A stretch of DNA of 64,000 nucleotides from Streptomyces halstedii (GCA_000720535.1 JOAZ01000012.1:1-64000), one strand, 5' to 3'; counted from the first letter of the stretch, positions 53,272-61,681 are shown. Numbers and translations are program-made. Notes: generated from the letters alone by a model not told the origin.

Positions 53272-54575
53272 CGTCCGCCACCCCCACCCTGTCGCTGCCC
53301 GGTGACCCACCCGGCGGCCGGCGCGCCGTCTGGATCTGGGGCATCGGCGTCGCCGTCTACTTCGTCGCCATCATCTTCCGTACGAGCCTGGGGGTCGCCG
53401 GACTCGACGCGGCCGACCGGTTCGACGTCAACGCCTCGGCGCTGTCCACCTTCTCGATCCTCCAACTGCTCGTGTACGCGGGCATGCAGATACCCGTCGG
53501 CCTGATGGTCGACCGGCTCGGCACCAAGAAGGTGCTCGCCCTCGGCGCCGTGCTGTTCACCCTGGGACAGCTCGGCTTCGCGCTCTCCCCCTCGTACGGC
53601 ATGGCGCTCGCCTCCCGCGCTCTTCTCGGCTGCGGCGACGCGATGACCTTCATCAGCGTCCTGCGGCTCGGCTCCCGGTGGTTCCCGGCGCGGCGCGGGC
53701 CGATGATCGGCCAGGTCGCGGCGCTCTTCGGGATGGCGGGCAACCTCGTCTCGACCCTGGTCATCGCGCGCGCCCTGCACGGGTTCGGCTGGACGACCAC
53801 GTTCGTCGGCAGTTCGCTGGCCGGAGTGGTGGTGCTGGTGTTGCTGCTGCTCTTCCTGAAGGACCACCCCGAAGGCCACGAGCCGCCGCCCGCCGAACAC
53901 GCGGGGGCGGCGTTCGTGCGGAAGCAGATCGCGGCGGCCTGGCGTGAACCGGGCACCCGGCTGGGCATGTGGGTGCACTTCACGACCCAGTTCCCCGGCA
54001 TGGTCTTCCTGCTGCTGTGGGGCATGCCCTTCCTGGTGGAGGCGCAGGGGCTGAGCCGGGGGACCGCCGGTGAACTGCTCACCCTGGTGGTGCTCTCCAA
54101 CATGGTGGTGGGGCTGGTCTACGGGCAGGTCATCGCCCGGCACCACGCGGCCCGCGCCCCGCTCGCCCTCGGGACGGTCGCGATGACGGCCCTGCTCTGG
54201 GCGTCCACGATCTTCTACCCGGGCGACCACGCGCCGATGTGGCTGCTGATCACGCTCTGCGTGGTGCTCGGCTCCTGCGGCCCGGCGTCGATGATCGGCT
54301 TCGACTTCGGGCGGCCCGCCAACCCGCCGGAGCGCCAGGGCACCGCGTCCGGGATCGTCAACATGGGCGGCTTCATCGCCTCGATGACCACGCTCTTCGC
54401 GATCGGCGTCCTGCTGGACGCGACCGGGGACAACTACCGCGTGGCGTTCGCCTCGGTGTTCGTCCTGGAGGCGCTCGGAGTGGCGCAGATCCTGCGCCTG
54501 CACGCCCGCGCCACGCGGCGCGAACGCGACCACCACGTGGTCAGCCGGGTGGAGGCCGTGCACGTGCCCGTGTGA
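53268..54575 (+). CDS. MFS transporter
   Basis: A 435-aa major facilitator with twelve predicted segments. The loop 2-3 signature is LMVDRLGTKKVLALG, and VIFRTSLGVAGLDAADRF near the N-terminus resembles anion/sugar-acid (NNP or ACS-like) transporters. A central loop (about residues 205-230) and a basic tail (RATRRERDHHVV) face the cytoplasm. Overlap with a FadR-type regulator suggests uptake of an acid or sugar acid controlled by its own ligand, but the substrate cannot be read from the sequence. Confidence 0.9.
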   Translation: MTSATPTLSLPGDPPGGRRAVWIWGIGVAVYFVAIIFRTSLGVAGLDAADRFDVNASALSTFSILQLLVYAGMQIPVGLMVDRLGTKKVLALGAVLFTLGQLGFALSPSYGMALASRALLGCGDAMTFISVLRLGSRWFPARRGPMIGQVAALFGMAGNLVSTLVIARALHGFGWTTTFVGSSLAGVVVLVLLLLFLKDHPEGHEPPPAEHAGAAFVRKQIAAAWREPGTRLGMWVHFTTQFPGMVFLLLWGMPFLVEAQGLSRGTAGELLTLVVLSNMVVGLVYGQVIARHHAARAPLALGTVAMTALLWASTIFYPGDHAPMWLLITLCVVLGSCGPASMIGFDFGRPANPPERQGTASGIVNMGGFIASMTTLFAIGVLLDATGDNYRVAFASVFVLEALGVAQILRLHARATRRERDHHVVSRVEAVHVPV

Positions 54576-54609
54576 GGCGCCCGGGGTCCTGGGTCCCTGT
54601 GGCCCGCTC

Positions 54610-54649
54610 GTCCCCTGTCCGCGCCCTGCCGGGGGCACGGACAAGGGAC
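54610..54649. terminator. terminator between convergent MFS and MDMPI-type genes
   Basis: A long imperfect stem (GTCCC-TGTCCG-GCCC arms, three mismatches) centred near 54630. Confidence 0.6.
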
Positions 54650-54683
54650 AGCGGTCATCCGCACGCGGGGGGTGGGGGGCCGG

Positions 54684-55508
54684 CTACGGCGTCACGGCGA
54701 AGTTGTCCAGGATCGCCGCCGCGAGAGCCTGGTCGCCCTCGATCTTGATCCGGTCCTCCACCGCCTGCGGCCGCACCCGCCCGCAGGCCAGCCGGTAGTA
54801 CGTCTCCCAGTCCATGGCCAGGGTCGCCGCCGGACCCAGCGACGGGGAACCGTCGACCGAACCGCGGCCCTCGGCGTCGACCCGGACCGTGCGCAGGAAC
54901 TCCACCGGCCCGTTCACATCGAAGACCACGGCCGAATGGGGCGGCGAGCCCGCGTCCTTGGCGACCACCTTCGGCAGTGCGTCCAGCAGGACGTCCCGGG
55001 CGATCAGCGCACCGGGGGAGTCCAGGCCGCCCGGCTGCCCCAGCGTCGTCCGCAGGTCCTGCTCGTGCACCCAGACGTCGAAGGCGCGCATGTGGAGGGC
55101 CAGTTCCAGCGTCTGCTCGGTGCCCAGGGGCGCCCGCACCATGGTCTCGGGGGCGCGCGACTCGTTGCGCAGCTGGCGCATGCGCCGGATGAGTACGTAC
55201 TCCAGCTCCGAGGTCATCTCCGGCGCCGTGTGATGGCGCCGGACGTCCACCTGCATCTCCATGTACCGCTGGAGGTCGTTCTGTACGTGGTAGAGGTCGC
55301 GCGGCAGCGAGTGGATCGGACGCGGATCGCCGAGCTGCTCGCACTCCATCCCGATGACGTGCGAGACGATGTCCCGCACGGACCACCCCGGGCAGGGCGT
55401 ACGGCGATTCCACTCCCCTTCGGTGAGTGGCTTCACCAGCTCGGCTATCGACTCGATGGACTGGGTCCAGGCGTCGGCGTAGGTTTGCAGGCTGGGATGG
55501 ACGGTCAC
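54684..55508 (-). CDS. maleylpyruvate-isomerase-family (mycothiol-dependent type) protein
   Basis: A 274-aa protein of the DinB-like MDMPI family. The N-terminal four-helix part has WNRRTPCPGWSVRDIVSHVI (His metal ligand) and later LHMRAFDVWVHEQDLRTTLG, with His residues in the usual positions. The C-terminal alpha/beta domain (about 175-274) resembles an SCP2-like or MDMPI C-terminal domain with WETYYRLACGR. Family members may use mycothiol; the substrate is unknown. The start is GTG 55508 with GAGGGG just upstream. Confidence 0.87.
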   Translation of the reverse strand: MTVHPSLQTYADAWTQSIESIAELVKPLTEGEWNRRTPCPGWSVRDIVSHVIGMECEQLGDPRPIHSLPRDLYHVQNDLQRYMEMQVDVRRHHTAPEMTSELEYVLIRRMRQLRNESRAPETMVRAPLGTEQTLELALHMRAFDVWVHEQDLRTTLGQPGGLDSPGALIARDVLLDALPKVVAKDAGSPPHSAVVFDVNGPVEFLRTVRVDAEGRGSVDGSPSLGPAATLAMDWETYYRLACGRVRPQAVEDRIKIEGDQALAAAILDNFAVTP

Positions 55509-55698
55509 GGGACCCCTCGTGCGGTTCTGCGGTGCATGGGCTGAAGAGCAGGTAGTTCCGGCGGGCTGGCCGGTACTGACGGCGGGTGGCGTGGGTGGTT
55601 CGCTCGCTAAGTTACGCTGCGAGCGAGCACCCCGGCAGTGCTTTCGTGTGACGATCGTAGGCCGGTGTTGACGTCTCCCCTGCCAGGACGGTGGTAGT

Positions 55699-56490
55699 GT
55701 GCACGCCTCCCTCATCCAGATCGCTGTAAACCCGGACGAGTCGGTCAATTCCCGTAGGGAACGCGCGGCTTCACTGGTCGTCGCCCAGCGGGGAGTGGAT
55801 CTGGTCGTCCTTCCCGAGCTGTGGCCGGTCGGCGCGTTCAACTACACCGCGTTCGAGACCGAGGCCGAGCCGCTGCTCGGCCCCACGCACGAGGTGATGG
55901 CGAAGGCCGCCGCCGAGGCCGGTGTCTGGCTGCACGCGGGCTCGTTCGTCGAGCGGGCCGAGGACGGCACGCTCTACAACACCTCCCTCGTCTTCTCGCC
56001 CGAGGGCCGGCGGGCGGCCGCGTACCGCAAGATCCACCGCTTCGGCTTCGACAAGGGCGAGGCCGTGATGATGGGCGCCGGCGAGGAACTGGTCTCCGTC
56101 GCCCTCCCGGAGACCGTGATCGGCCTCGCCACCTGTTACGACCTGCGGTTCCCGGAGCTGTTCCGGGGTCTGATCGACGCGGGCTCCGAGACCCTGGTCG
56201 TGGTGGCCGGCTGGCCGGAGCGCCGCCGTACGCACTGGACGCTGCTGGCGAAGGCACGGGCCGTGGAGAACCAGGCGTACGTCCTGGCCGTGGGCTCGGC
56301 GGGCACGCACGCGGACATCCAGCAGGCGGGGCACAGCATCGTCGTGGACCCCTGGGGCGAGGTGCTCGCGGAAGCGGGGCCGGACGAGGAGGTGCTCACC
56401 GTGGAATTCGACCCGGCGAGGACCGGCACGATCCGTGAGCAGTTCCCGGCTCTCAAGGACCGCCGCCTGGGCCTCGCCGCGCGCCGCTGA
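55699..56490 (+). CDS. nitrilase-superfamily carbon-nitrogen hydrolase
   Basis: A 263-aa amidase. The catalytic triad is visible: Glu in LVVLPELWPVG, Lys in YRKIHRFGFD and Cys in GLATCYDLRFPELFR. The C-terminus has VDPWGEVLAEAG and the closing strand. It is close to the Nit/omega-amidase-like branch that hydrolyses small amides such as deaminated glutathione or 2-oxo-acid amides. The start is GTG 55699. It is divergent from the MDMPI-type gene (190 bp apart) and ends before the parS-bearing palindrome. Confidence 0.92.
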   Translation: MHASLIQIAVNPDESVNSRRERAASLVVAQRGVDLVVLPELWPVGAFNYTAFETEAEPLLGPTHEVMAKAAAEAGVWLHAGSFVERAEDGTLYNTSLVFSPEGRRAAAYRKIHRFGFDKGEAVMMGAGEELVSVALPETVIGLATCYDLRFPELFRGLIDAGSETLVVVAGWPERRRTHWTLLAKARAVENQAYVLAVGSAGTHADIQQAGHSIVVDPWGEVLAEAGPDEEVLTVEFDPARTGTIREQFPALKDRRLGLAARR

Positions 56491-56547
56491 GTGGCTGGGG
56501 CGCCCCTCATCCCCTTGGCTCCTCATCCCGCTGACCTTCATCCCCCT

Positions 56548-56575
56548 GGCCCCTGTTTCACGTGAAACAGGGGCC
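56548..56575. other. parS site 3 within a 28-bp perfect palindrome
   Basis: GTTTCACGTGAAAC (56555-56568) is extended on both sides by GGCCCCT/AGGGGCC to a 28-bp perfect palindrome. It lies between the convergent nitrilase and LURP-one genes, where a terminator would be expected. Confidence 0.9.
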
Positions 56576-56583
56576 TTTCGGGT

Positions 56584-57075
56584 TCAGCCCTCGCGTTCCT
56601 TGTCGGCGAGGACGATCACGCACACGGCCACCGCGACCAGCAGCGGCACATCGGCGTCCTCGCGCACGATGTCGATGCCGTAGGTGTCGCGGACGGTGAG
56701 CCAGCGCCGGGAGATCTGGGCCAGCAGCTCACCGTCGTAGTCGATGGCGAACTCGCGGTCCAGGATCTTGCCGCTGACGTCGAGCTCGGTGCCTTCCACC
56801 AGAGAGACCCGGTAGTGGTTGCGCAGCAAGGAGAGCCGCTTCCGCTTGACCTTGGCGAGCTCCTCGCCCCCGCGCTCGATGATCATCGTGTCGCGCAGGC
56901 TGATCAGCTTCTGGCGGATCTCCACCAGGACCCGGCCCTCGGTGTCCTTCAGCTCGAAGGTGTCCCGCAGCCGCATGGCCTTGCCGTCGACGAGGAAGAG
57001 CTTGCGCCCGTCCGCGTCCTCGATCCAGTAGTCGTCGCCGATGGCGAACATACGCTCACGTACGAGAAGTCTCAT
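56584..57075 (-). CDS. LURP-one-related (scramblase-like fold) protein
   Basis: A 163-aa protein of the LURP-one/DUF567 family, a twelve-strand beta barrel around a central helix. Repeated strand pairs are visible: MRLLVRERMFAIGDDYWIED, LFLVDGKAMRLRDTFELKD, VLVEIRQKLISLRDTMII, LAQISRRWLTVRDTYGIDI. The last segment (VPLLVAVAVCVIVLAD) is the buried hydrophobic C-terminal helix. Function in bacteria is unknown. ATG 57075. Confidence 0.9.
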   Translation of the reverse strand: MRLLVRERMFAIGDDYWIEDADGRKLFLVDGKAMRLRDTFELKDTEGRVLVEIRQKLISLRDTMIIERGGEELAKVKRKRLSLLRNHYRVSLVEGTELDVSGKILDREFAIDYDGELLAQISRRWLTVRDTYGIDIVREDADVPLLVAVAVCVIVLADKEREG

Positions 57076-57144
57076 GCGTCACAGGTTCCCGGATGCCCCG
57101 GCGGAATGCGGGCAGGTCGCCGTGATGTGTGCCCTGTCGGGATG

Positions 57145-57924
57145 TCACTCCGGCGGCCGGCTGTATCTCTCCAGCGCCGCCTTGCTCGTGGACCGGTCCA
57201 CCAGCCTCAGTTCCCAGGGGCCGGTATTCACGTCGAAGTCCTTGCCGAATCCGACCCATTTCCCGGCCATGCGCCGTCCGGTCGGCTCGACCAGGAGTTG
57301 GATGGCTCCGTGGTAGCGGGCCCCGTTGTAGTAGCCGTCTGCGGCAGTCTGCTCGACCCAGGTACCGGTGACCACGTTGCGATCAACGGTCAGGTCCAGC
57401 GTGAGCGGGCTGTCCGGGTTGCTGCTCGCCCCGGGCAGGCTCTGCACGGTCAGCCGGTTCCCGTGCTGGACGATCACTACGTAGTGCTTGCCCTCGTACG
57501 AGTCGTCACGGCTCGAAGAGAAGAACTCGTAGCGGCTGAGCCACACCCCCGAAAACGTCTCCTCGCCCGTCTGCGCGGCGGGCTGCACGCCTACAGCGGC
57601 AGATGCGAAACCGGTTGCAGCGGTCTCCATGTCATGTCCTCCCTTCCCGTCTGCGTGGACTCGTGCCGTAGGCACCGGCAGGGCGAACCCCAGTGCCTCG
57701 ACCGGATGGCCAGTGACCCGTTCTAAGGCCCTGGCGTAGACGCCCCGAGGCGTCTTGCTCGTGCCGGACTCCCAGCGCTGCACCAGCCGCTTGGAAGCCT
57801 CGTTCGGCTCCCCCAGTTCCGCACCTGCCCGGCGGAGCGCCTTGGCGAAGTCGTCTTGGCTCAAGCGCAGGCCGATACGCACGGCCCGCAGCACATCATT
57901 CGGCACCACGGCGGTCGTCGTCAT
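57145..57924 (-). CDS. XRE-family regulator with beta-rich C-terminal domain
   Basis: A 259-aa protein. Residues 8-75 are an HTH: LRAVRIGLRLSQDDFAKALR, with KRLVQRWESGTSKTP as the recognition and following helix. Residues about 115-255 form a strand-rich domain (TFSGVWLSRYEFFSSSRDDS, HYVVIVQHGNRLTVQSLPG, GTWVEQTAADGYY and MAGKWVGFGKDFDVNTGPWEL) that looks like a small barrel and may be a ligand sensor. ATG 57924 follows a probable -10 element by seven bases. It is divergent from the genes at 58159 and 58688; I infer that it regulates them. Confidence 0.8.
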   Translation of the reverse strand: MTTTAVVPNDVLRAVRIGLRLSQDDFAKALRRAGAELGEPNEASKRLVQRWESGTSKTPRGVYARALERVTGHPVEALGFALPVPTARVHADGKGGHDMETAATGFASAAVGVQPAAQTGEETFSGVWLSRYEFFSSSRDDSYEGKHYVVIVQHGNRLTVQSLPGASSNPDSPLTLDLTVDRNVVTGTWVEQTAADGYYNGARYHGAIQLLVEPTGRRMAGKWVGFGKDFDVNTGPWELRLVDRSTSKAALERYSRPPE

Positions 57925-57931
57925 GACGTCA

Positions 57932-57960
57932 AAGCTAGAACGAACAGCCATGCAGTGACA
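57932..57960 (-). promoter_or_regulatory. promoter of the XRE gene, probably leaderless
   Basis: On the minus strand, TGTCAC (-35) and TAGCTT (-10) are 17 bp apart, and the -10 ends seven bases before the ATG. Transcription would start at or next to the start codon. TGACGTCA overlaps the start. Confidence 0.45.
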
Positions 57961-57966
57961 CCAGTT

Positions 57967-58090
57967 TGACGCCCTGGAGGGCGTCATTGACACCCCACTG
58001 AGTGACGCCCAGGCGACGCCCGAAGCGTCGTCGTTCCGACCGGCCGGCGGCGGGAACATCGCTTCACCAACGGACCGGCCGTTGACGCCC
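57967..58090. promoter_or_regulatory. TGACGCCC operator-like repeats
   Basis: The palindrome TGACGCCC-TGGA-GGGCGTCA (57967-57986) is followed by direct half-sites TGACGCCC at 58003-58010 and 58083-58090. They lie between the XRE gene and the divergent gene at 58159, and are a candidate binding array for the XRE protein. The 234-bp gap holds no gene. Confidence 0.6.
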
Positions 58091-58158
58091 ATGGCCTCTG
58101 CCGCCTGGCCCGCTTGCACGTGCCCCCGATGCTCCTCACAGACCAGGAAGGCACAGAC

Positions 58159-58617
58159 GTGACGATCACCGACACGACGAAGACCGTGTACGACCTCATC
58201 ACTCCGGAACTGAGGGCCGACCTCATCACCATGGTCCGCGATGACTCCTGGCCGGAGATGACCGACAAGCAGGGCGAGCGCGGCGTCAACCAGGTAGCGG
58301 CCTTCCTCGCCGTCGCCGCGAACACCACGGAGAGGGCCACGCCCAGCCTTCGCGTAGACCTCTTCTGGCACGCGCTCGTGCTCCACACCAAGCCCTACGC
58401 CGAGTTCTGCGACGCGCTCGGCGGCGTGTTCATCCATCACGTCCCCGACCGCAACAGCGGCCACAACCCGGCCGAGGGCCGGGCCGCGATGCTTCGGACG
58501 GCCGAGATGATCCGATCGGCCCGCTTCGACGTGGACCCGGAGTTCTGGCCGATCGACGGCGCGGCCGAGTGCACCCAGAGCTACGCGGGCTGCTCCGACA
58601 GCCCCGTCGCCAAGTAG
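58159..58617 (+). CDS. uncharacterised WH..H..Y..FC protein
   Basis: A 152-aa protein without a recognised name. Residues about 70-105 read VDLFWHALVLHTKPYAEFCD, then GGVFIHHVPD. This WH-x4-H-x3-Y-x2-FC pattern recalls the repeated motif of glycine-rich domain proteins (DUF1399 type), where it may bind metal. The C-terminus has FDVDPEFWPIDGAAECTQSY with further Cys residues. GTG 58159 has AGGAAGG eight bases upstream. It is likely co-transcribed with the methyltransferase 70 bp downstream. Confidence 0.65.
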   Translation: MTITDTTKTVYDLITPELRADLITMVRDDSWPEMTDKQGERGVNQVAAFLAVAANTTERATPSLRVDLFWHALVLHTKPYAEFCDALGGVFIHHVPDRNSGHNPAEGRAAMLRTAEMIRSARFDVDPEFWPIDGAAECTQSYAGCSDSPVAK

Positions 58618-58687
58618 CTCCGCACAAGGGGAGCGACCGGCCCACCAGAGCTTCAGCCGCCCGGTATCGTGCCGGGCGGCTGTCGCC

Positions 58688-59386
58688 GTGAACGAGAACG
58701 GACAGGTAGTGACTGACACTCGCAGCACCGCATGGGACACGTACTCGCAGAGCAAGCCCCAGCGTCGGAAGACCAACGCCGAGGGCGAGACCACGTGGTT
58801 CAACTGGACCCAGTACCCGGACCACGGCCCCGGGGCCGACGTGCTCAACCTCAACCCGGGAGACCGCGTGCTCGATCTCGGGTGCGGGTCTGGTGGGAAC
58901 GCCGCTCACCTCGCAACGCTCGGCATGAAGTCCGTCGGGATCGACCTCTCCGCCAAGCAGCTCGACAAGGCACGCGAGCGGTGGCCGGGCGTGGACGGGA
59001 TGGAACTCCACCAGGCTGACGCCCTCATGTACCTCGGAGACACGTTCTCGATCTTCGATGCGGTCTACAGCGTGTTCGGCGCCGCCTGGTTCACCGACCC
59101 CGGGCTCCTGCTGCCGGTCGTTCACGCGCACCTCAAGCCGGGTGGCGTGTTCGCCTTCTCCCAGCGGCCCCCGGTCGAAGGGTGCTACGGCTGCCAGGCG
59201 TCATACATCCCGCGCGGGCCCGAAGAAGACCCGGCTGTCGTCAAGCGGTGGGACTACGAACCCGATGTGTGGGCGCTGATTCTCAAGGAACACGGCTTCG
59301 TGGACGTGTCAGCGTCCGTGCTTGCCCCGCCCCCGGGGAGTCGCCGCACAGGCACCGAGTTCGTCCGGGGCGTCCAAGGAGGCTAA
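58688..59386 (+). CDS. SAM-dependent methyltransferase
   Basis: A 232-aa class I methyltransferase. Motif I is VLDLGCGSGGNAAHLA, motif II is the acidic strand SVGIDLSAKQLDKAR, and motif IV region is DAVYSVFGAAWFTDPG; LKPGGVFAFSQRP is motif VI. The substrate is unknown. The stop TAA is the second to fourth base of the inverted-repeat end of a MITE-like element, so the true C-terminus may have been altered. The start GTG 58688 lacks a good ribosome site; GTG 58709 is in frame. Confidence 0.85.
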   Translation: MNENGQVVTDTRSTAWDTYSQSKPQRRKTNAEGETTWFNWTQYPDHGPGADVLNLNPGDRVLDLGCGSGGNAAHLATLGMKSVGIDLSAKQLDKARERWPGVDGMELHQADALMYLGDTFSIFDAVYSVFGAAWFTDPGLLLPVVHAHLKPGGVFAFSQRPPVEGCYGCQASYIPRGPEEDPAVVKRWDYEPDVWALILKEHGFVDVSASVLAPPPGSRRTGTEFVRGVQGG

Positions 59387-59580
59387 GGGCTGTCCCGTAA
59401 TCGCTGGCGGGCGCACGACGACAGCTACGGCACCTCGCCGCGTTGTCGGAACGCCCGAATACATCCCGTACGCGGACGCCCCTCCGCCTTGCGACGCTCC
59501 CCCACAGCCTGAACGGCGTGGGAGGTGCCCCCACCGTCTGACGCCGCGCGCTGATCCACCACGGATGGGACAGCCCTTAG
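59383..59580. mobile_element. MITE-like element, 198 bp
   Basis: Perfect 14-bp terminal inverted repeats CTAAGGGCTGTCCC (59383-59396) and GGGACAGCCCTTAG (59567-59580) enclose a non-coding interior. The ends resemble IS5/IS427-group elements in Streptomyces, which begin GGGCTGTCC and target CTAA/TTAG-type sites. No transposase is encoded, so it would have to be moved in trans. It begins one base before the methyltransferase stop codon. Confidence 0.8.
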
Positions 59581-59812
59581 GGCAGGGGTACCGGTCTGAC
59601 CCGACGAAGGCCGTCGACAGCCACCCGTCAGGACAGCCGCCGGGGGCGGTGGCCAGAAGCGCTCCGGGCAGTCACTGGCCGGACCGGGCGTATGACCTAC
59701 TTCCGAGGATTCTCGGAGGTAGCCCGTGGCGGAGCGGATTCCATAGCCGCGCGGGACAACGGCGTCGTACGACCGTGATCCGGTGTTTACGGACCAGTGG
59801 CAAGCTTTAAAC
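59581..59812. other. gap before the thioredoxin-NHL gene, with a hairpin
   Basis: No gene is seen in 232 bp. CTACTTCCGAG (59697-59707) pairs with CTCGGAGGTAG (59712-59722) around GATT, with one G-T pair. It may terminate incoming transcription or shape the leader of the next gene. TTTAAAC immediately precedes the ATG at 59813. Confidence 0.45.
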
Positions 59813-61660
59813 ATGAACCATGCTGCCCCGGCGCCCACCCCTGTGCCCGCGCCCCGCCGTGCCCGTGTCCGCGCCCCCGAACTGATCGGCAAGGGCGGCT
59901 GGCTCAACACCGGTGACCGCTCGTACACCCTCGCCGACCTGCGGGGACGCATCGTCATCCTGGACTTCTGGACCTTCTGCTGTGTGAACTGTCTGCACGT
60001 CCTGGACGAGTTGCGCGAGCTGGAGGAGAAGCACCGCGACACCGTGGTGATCATCGGGGTCCACTCGCCCAAGTTCGTGCACGAGGCCGAGCACCAGGCG
60101 GTCGTGGACGCCGTGGAGCGCTACGAGGTGCACCACCCCGTCCTGGACGACCCGGAACTGGCCACCTGGAAGCAGTACGCGGTGCGGGCCTGGCCCACGC
60201 TGGTCGTGGTGGACCCCGAGGGGTACGTCGTCGCCCAGCACGCGGGCGAGGGACACGCGCACGCCATCGAGAAGCTGGTCGAGGAGCTGGAGGCCGAGCA
60301 CACGGCCAAGGGCACCCTGCGGCGCGGTGACGGCCCGTACGTCGCCCCCGAGCCGGTGGCGACCCATCTGCGCTTCCCGGGCAAGGCGCTGGCTCTGGCG
60401 GACGGCGGCTTCCTGGTCTCCGACACCACCCGGCACCGGCTGGTCGAGCTGGACGCGGACGGCGAGACGGTACGGGGACACGTCGGTACCGGCGAGCGCG
60501 GGTTCGCCGACGGCGGGCCGGACGAGGTCCGCTTCAGCGAGCCCCAGGGGCTCGCGCTGCTGCCGGACGGCCGGATCGCCGTCGCGGACACGGTCAACCA
60601 CGCGATCCGGGCCCTCGACCCGGCCACCGGGATCACCACCACGCTGGCGGGCACCGGCCGTCAGTGGTGGCAGGGCTCGGCCACCGAAGGGCCCGCCACG
60701 GAGGTGGACCTCTCCTCGCCGTGGGACATCGCCTGGTTCAACGACCGGCTGTGGATCGCCATGGCGGGTGTGCACCAGCTGTGGACGTACGACCCGGAGA
60801 CGGGAACCGTACGGGTCGCGGCGGGGACGACCAACGAAGGACTGGTCGACGGGCCGGGCCCCGAGGCGTGGTTCGCGCAGCCGTCCGGGCTGGCCGCCAC
60901 ACAGGACCGGCTCTGGGTCGCGGACTCGGAGACCTCGGCGCTGCGGTACGTGGACCGGGACGGCGCGGTGCACACCGCCGTGGGCACCGGCCTCTTCGAC
61001 TTCGGCCACCGGGACGGCGCCGCCGGCCAGGCGCTCTTCCAGCACCCGCTGGGGGTCACCGCGCTGCCCGACGGCTCGGTCGCCGTCAGCGACACGTACA
61101 ACCACGCCCTGCGGCGGTTCGACCCGGAGAGCGGTGAGGTCACGACGCTCGCCACCGACCTGCGCGAGCCGTCCGACGCCGTGCTGGTGGAGGGTGACCT
61201 GGTCGTCGTGGAGTCCGCCCGGCACCGGCTGACCCGGCTGCGGCTTCCCGAGGAGGCCGTCCGGGTCGCGGACCGGGCCCACCGCACCCAGCGGGCGGCC
61301 ACCGCGATCGCGCCGGGCACGCTCCGGCTCGACGTCGTCTTCCAGGCACCGGCGGGACAGAAGCTGGACACCCGCTACGGACCCTCGACCCGGCTGCTGG
61401 TCTCCTCGACCCCGCCGGAGCTGCTGGCCGAAGGGTCGGGGCCGGGCACCGACCTGGGCCGCGACCTGGTCCTCGCCGAGGGGGTCACCGAGGGCGTCCT
61501 GCACGTGTCGGCGATGGCCGCGTCCTGCGACGACGACCCGGCGAACGAGTACCCCGCCTGCCATGTGCACCAGCAGGACTGGGGCGTCCCCGTCCACGTC
61601 ACCGCGGACGGCGCCTCCCGGCTGCCGCTGGTGCTGGCCGGGATGGACGACCGGGGCTGA
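59813..61660 (+). CDS. thioredoxin-fold + NHL-repeat protein (NHLRC2-like)
   Basis: A 615-aa protein. Residues about 20-165 form a TlpA/thioredoxin-like domain with VILDFWTFCCVNCLHVLDEL; the redox motif is CCVNC. Residues about 185-485 contain NHL beta-propeller blades (ALADGGFLVSDTTRHRLVEL, LLPDGRIAVADTVNHAIRAL, ALPDGSVAVSDTYNHALRRF). The C-terminus is a strand-rich domain with CDDDPANEYPACHVHQQDWG. There is no signal peptide, so it acts in the cytoplasm. It matches the NHLRC2 family of animals and bacteria. ATG 59813 is preferred over GTG 59783. Confidence 0.92.
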   Translation: MNHAAPAPTPVPAPRRARVRAPELIGKGGWLNTGDRSYTLADLRGRIVILDFWTFCCVNCLHVLDELRELEEKHRDTVVIIGVHSPKFVHEAEHQAVVDAVERYEVHHPVLDDPELATWKQYAVRAWPTLVVVDPEGYVVAQHAGEGHAHAIEKLVEELEAEHTAKGTLRRGDGPYVAPEPVATHLRFPGKALALADGGFLVSDTTRHRLVELDADGETVRGHVGTGERGFADGGPDEVRFSEPQGLALLPDGRIAVADTVNHAIRALDPATGITTTLAGTGRQWWQGSATEGPATEVDLSSPWDIAWFNDRLWIAMAGVHQLWTYDPETGTVRVAAGTTNEGLVDGPGPEAWFAQPSGLAATQDRLWVADSETSALRYVDRDGAVHTAVGTGLFDFGHRDGAAGQALFQHPLGVTALPDGSVAVSDTYNHALRRFDPESGEVTTLATDLREPSDAVLVEGDLVVVESARHRLTRLRLPEEAVRVADRAHRTQRAATAIAPGTLRLDVVFQAPAGQKLDTRYGPSTRLLVSSTPPELLAEGSGPGTDLGRDLVLAEGVTEGVLHVSAMAASCDDDPANEYPACHVHQQDWGVPVHVTADGASRLPLVLAGMDDRG

Positions 61661-61681
61661 CGCAGACACGGGGTGCCGGGC

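Noticed and set aside
59407-59566. A coding gene inside the MITE-like element
   Set aside because: Frames across it are short, lack a start with ribosome site and show no transposase motif.
59807-61669. 620-aa minus-strand frame opposite the thioredoxin-NHL gene
   Set aside because: Antisense shadow with no recognisable domain.
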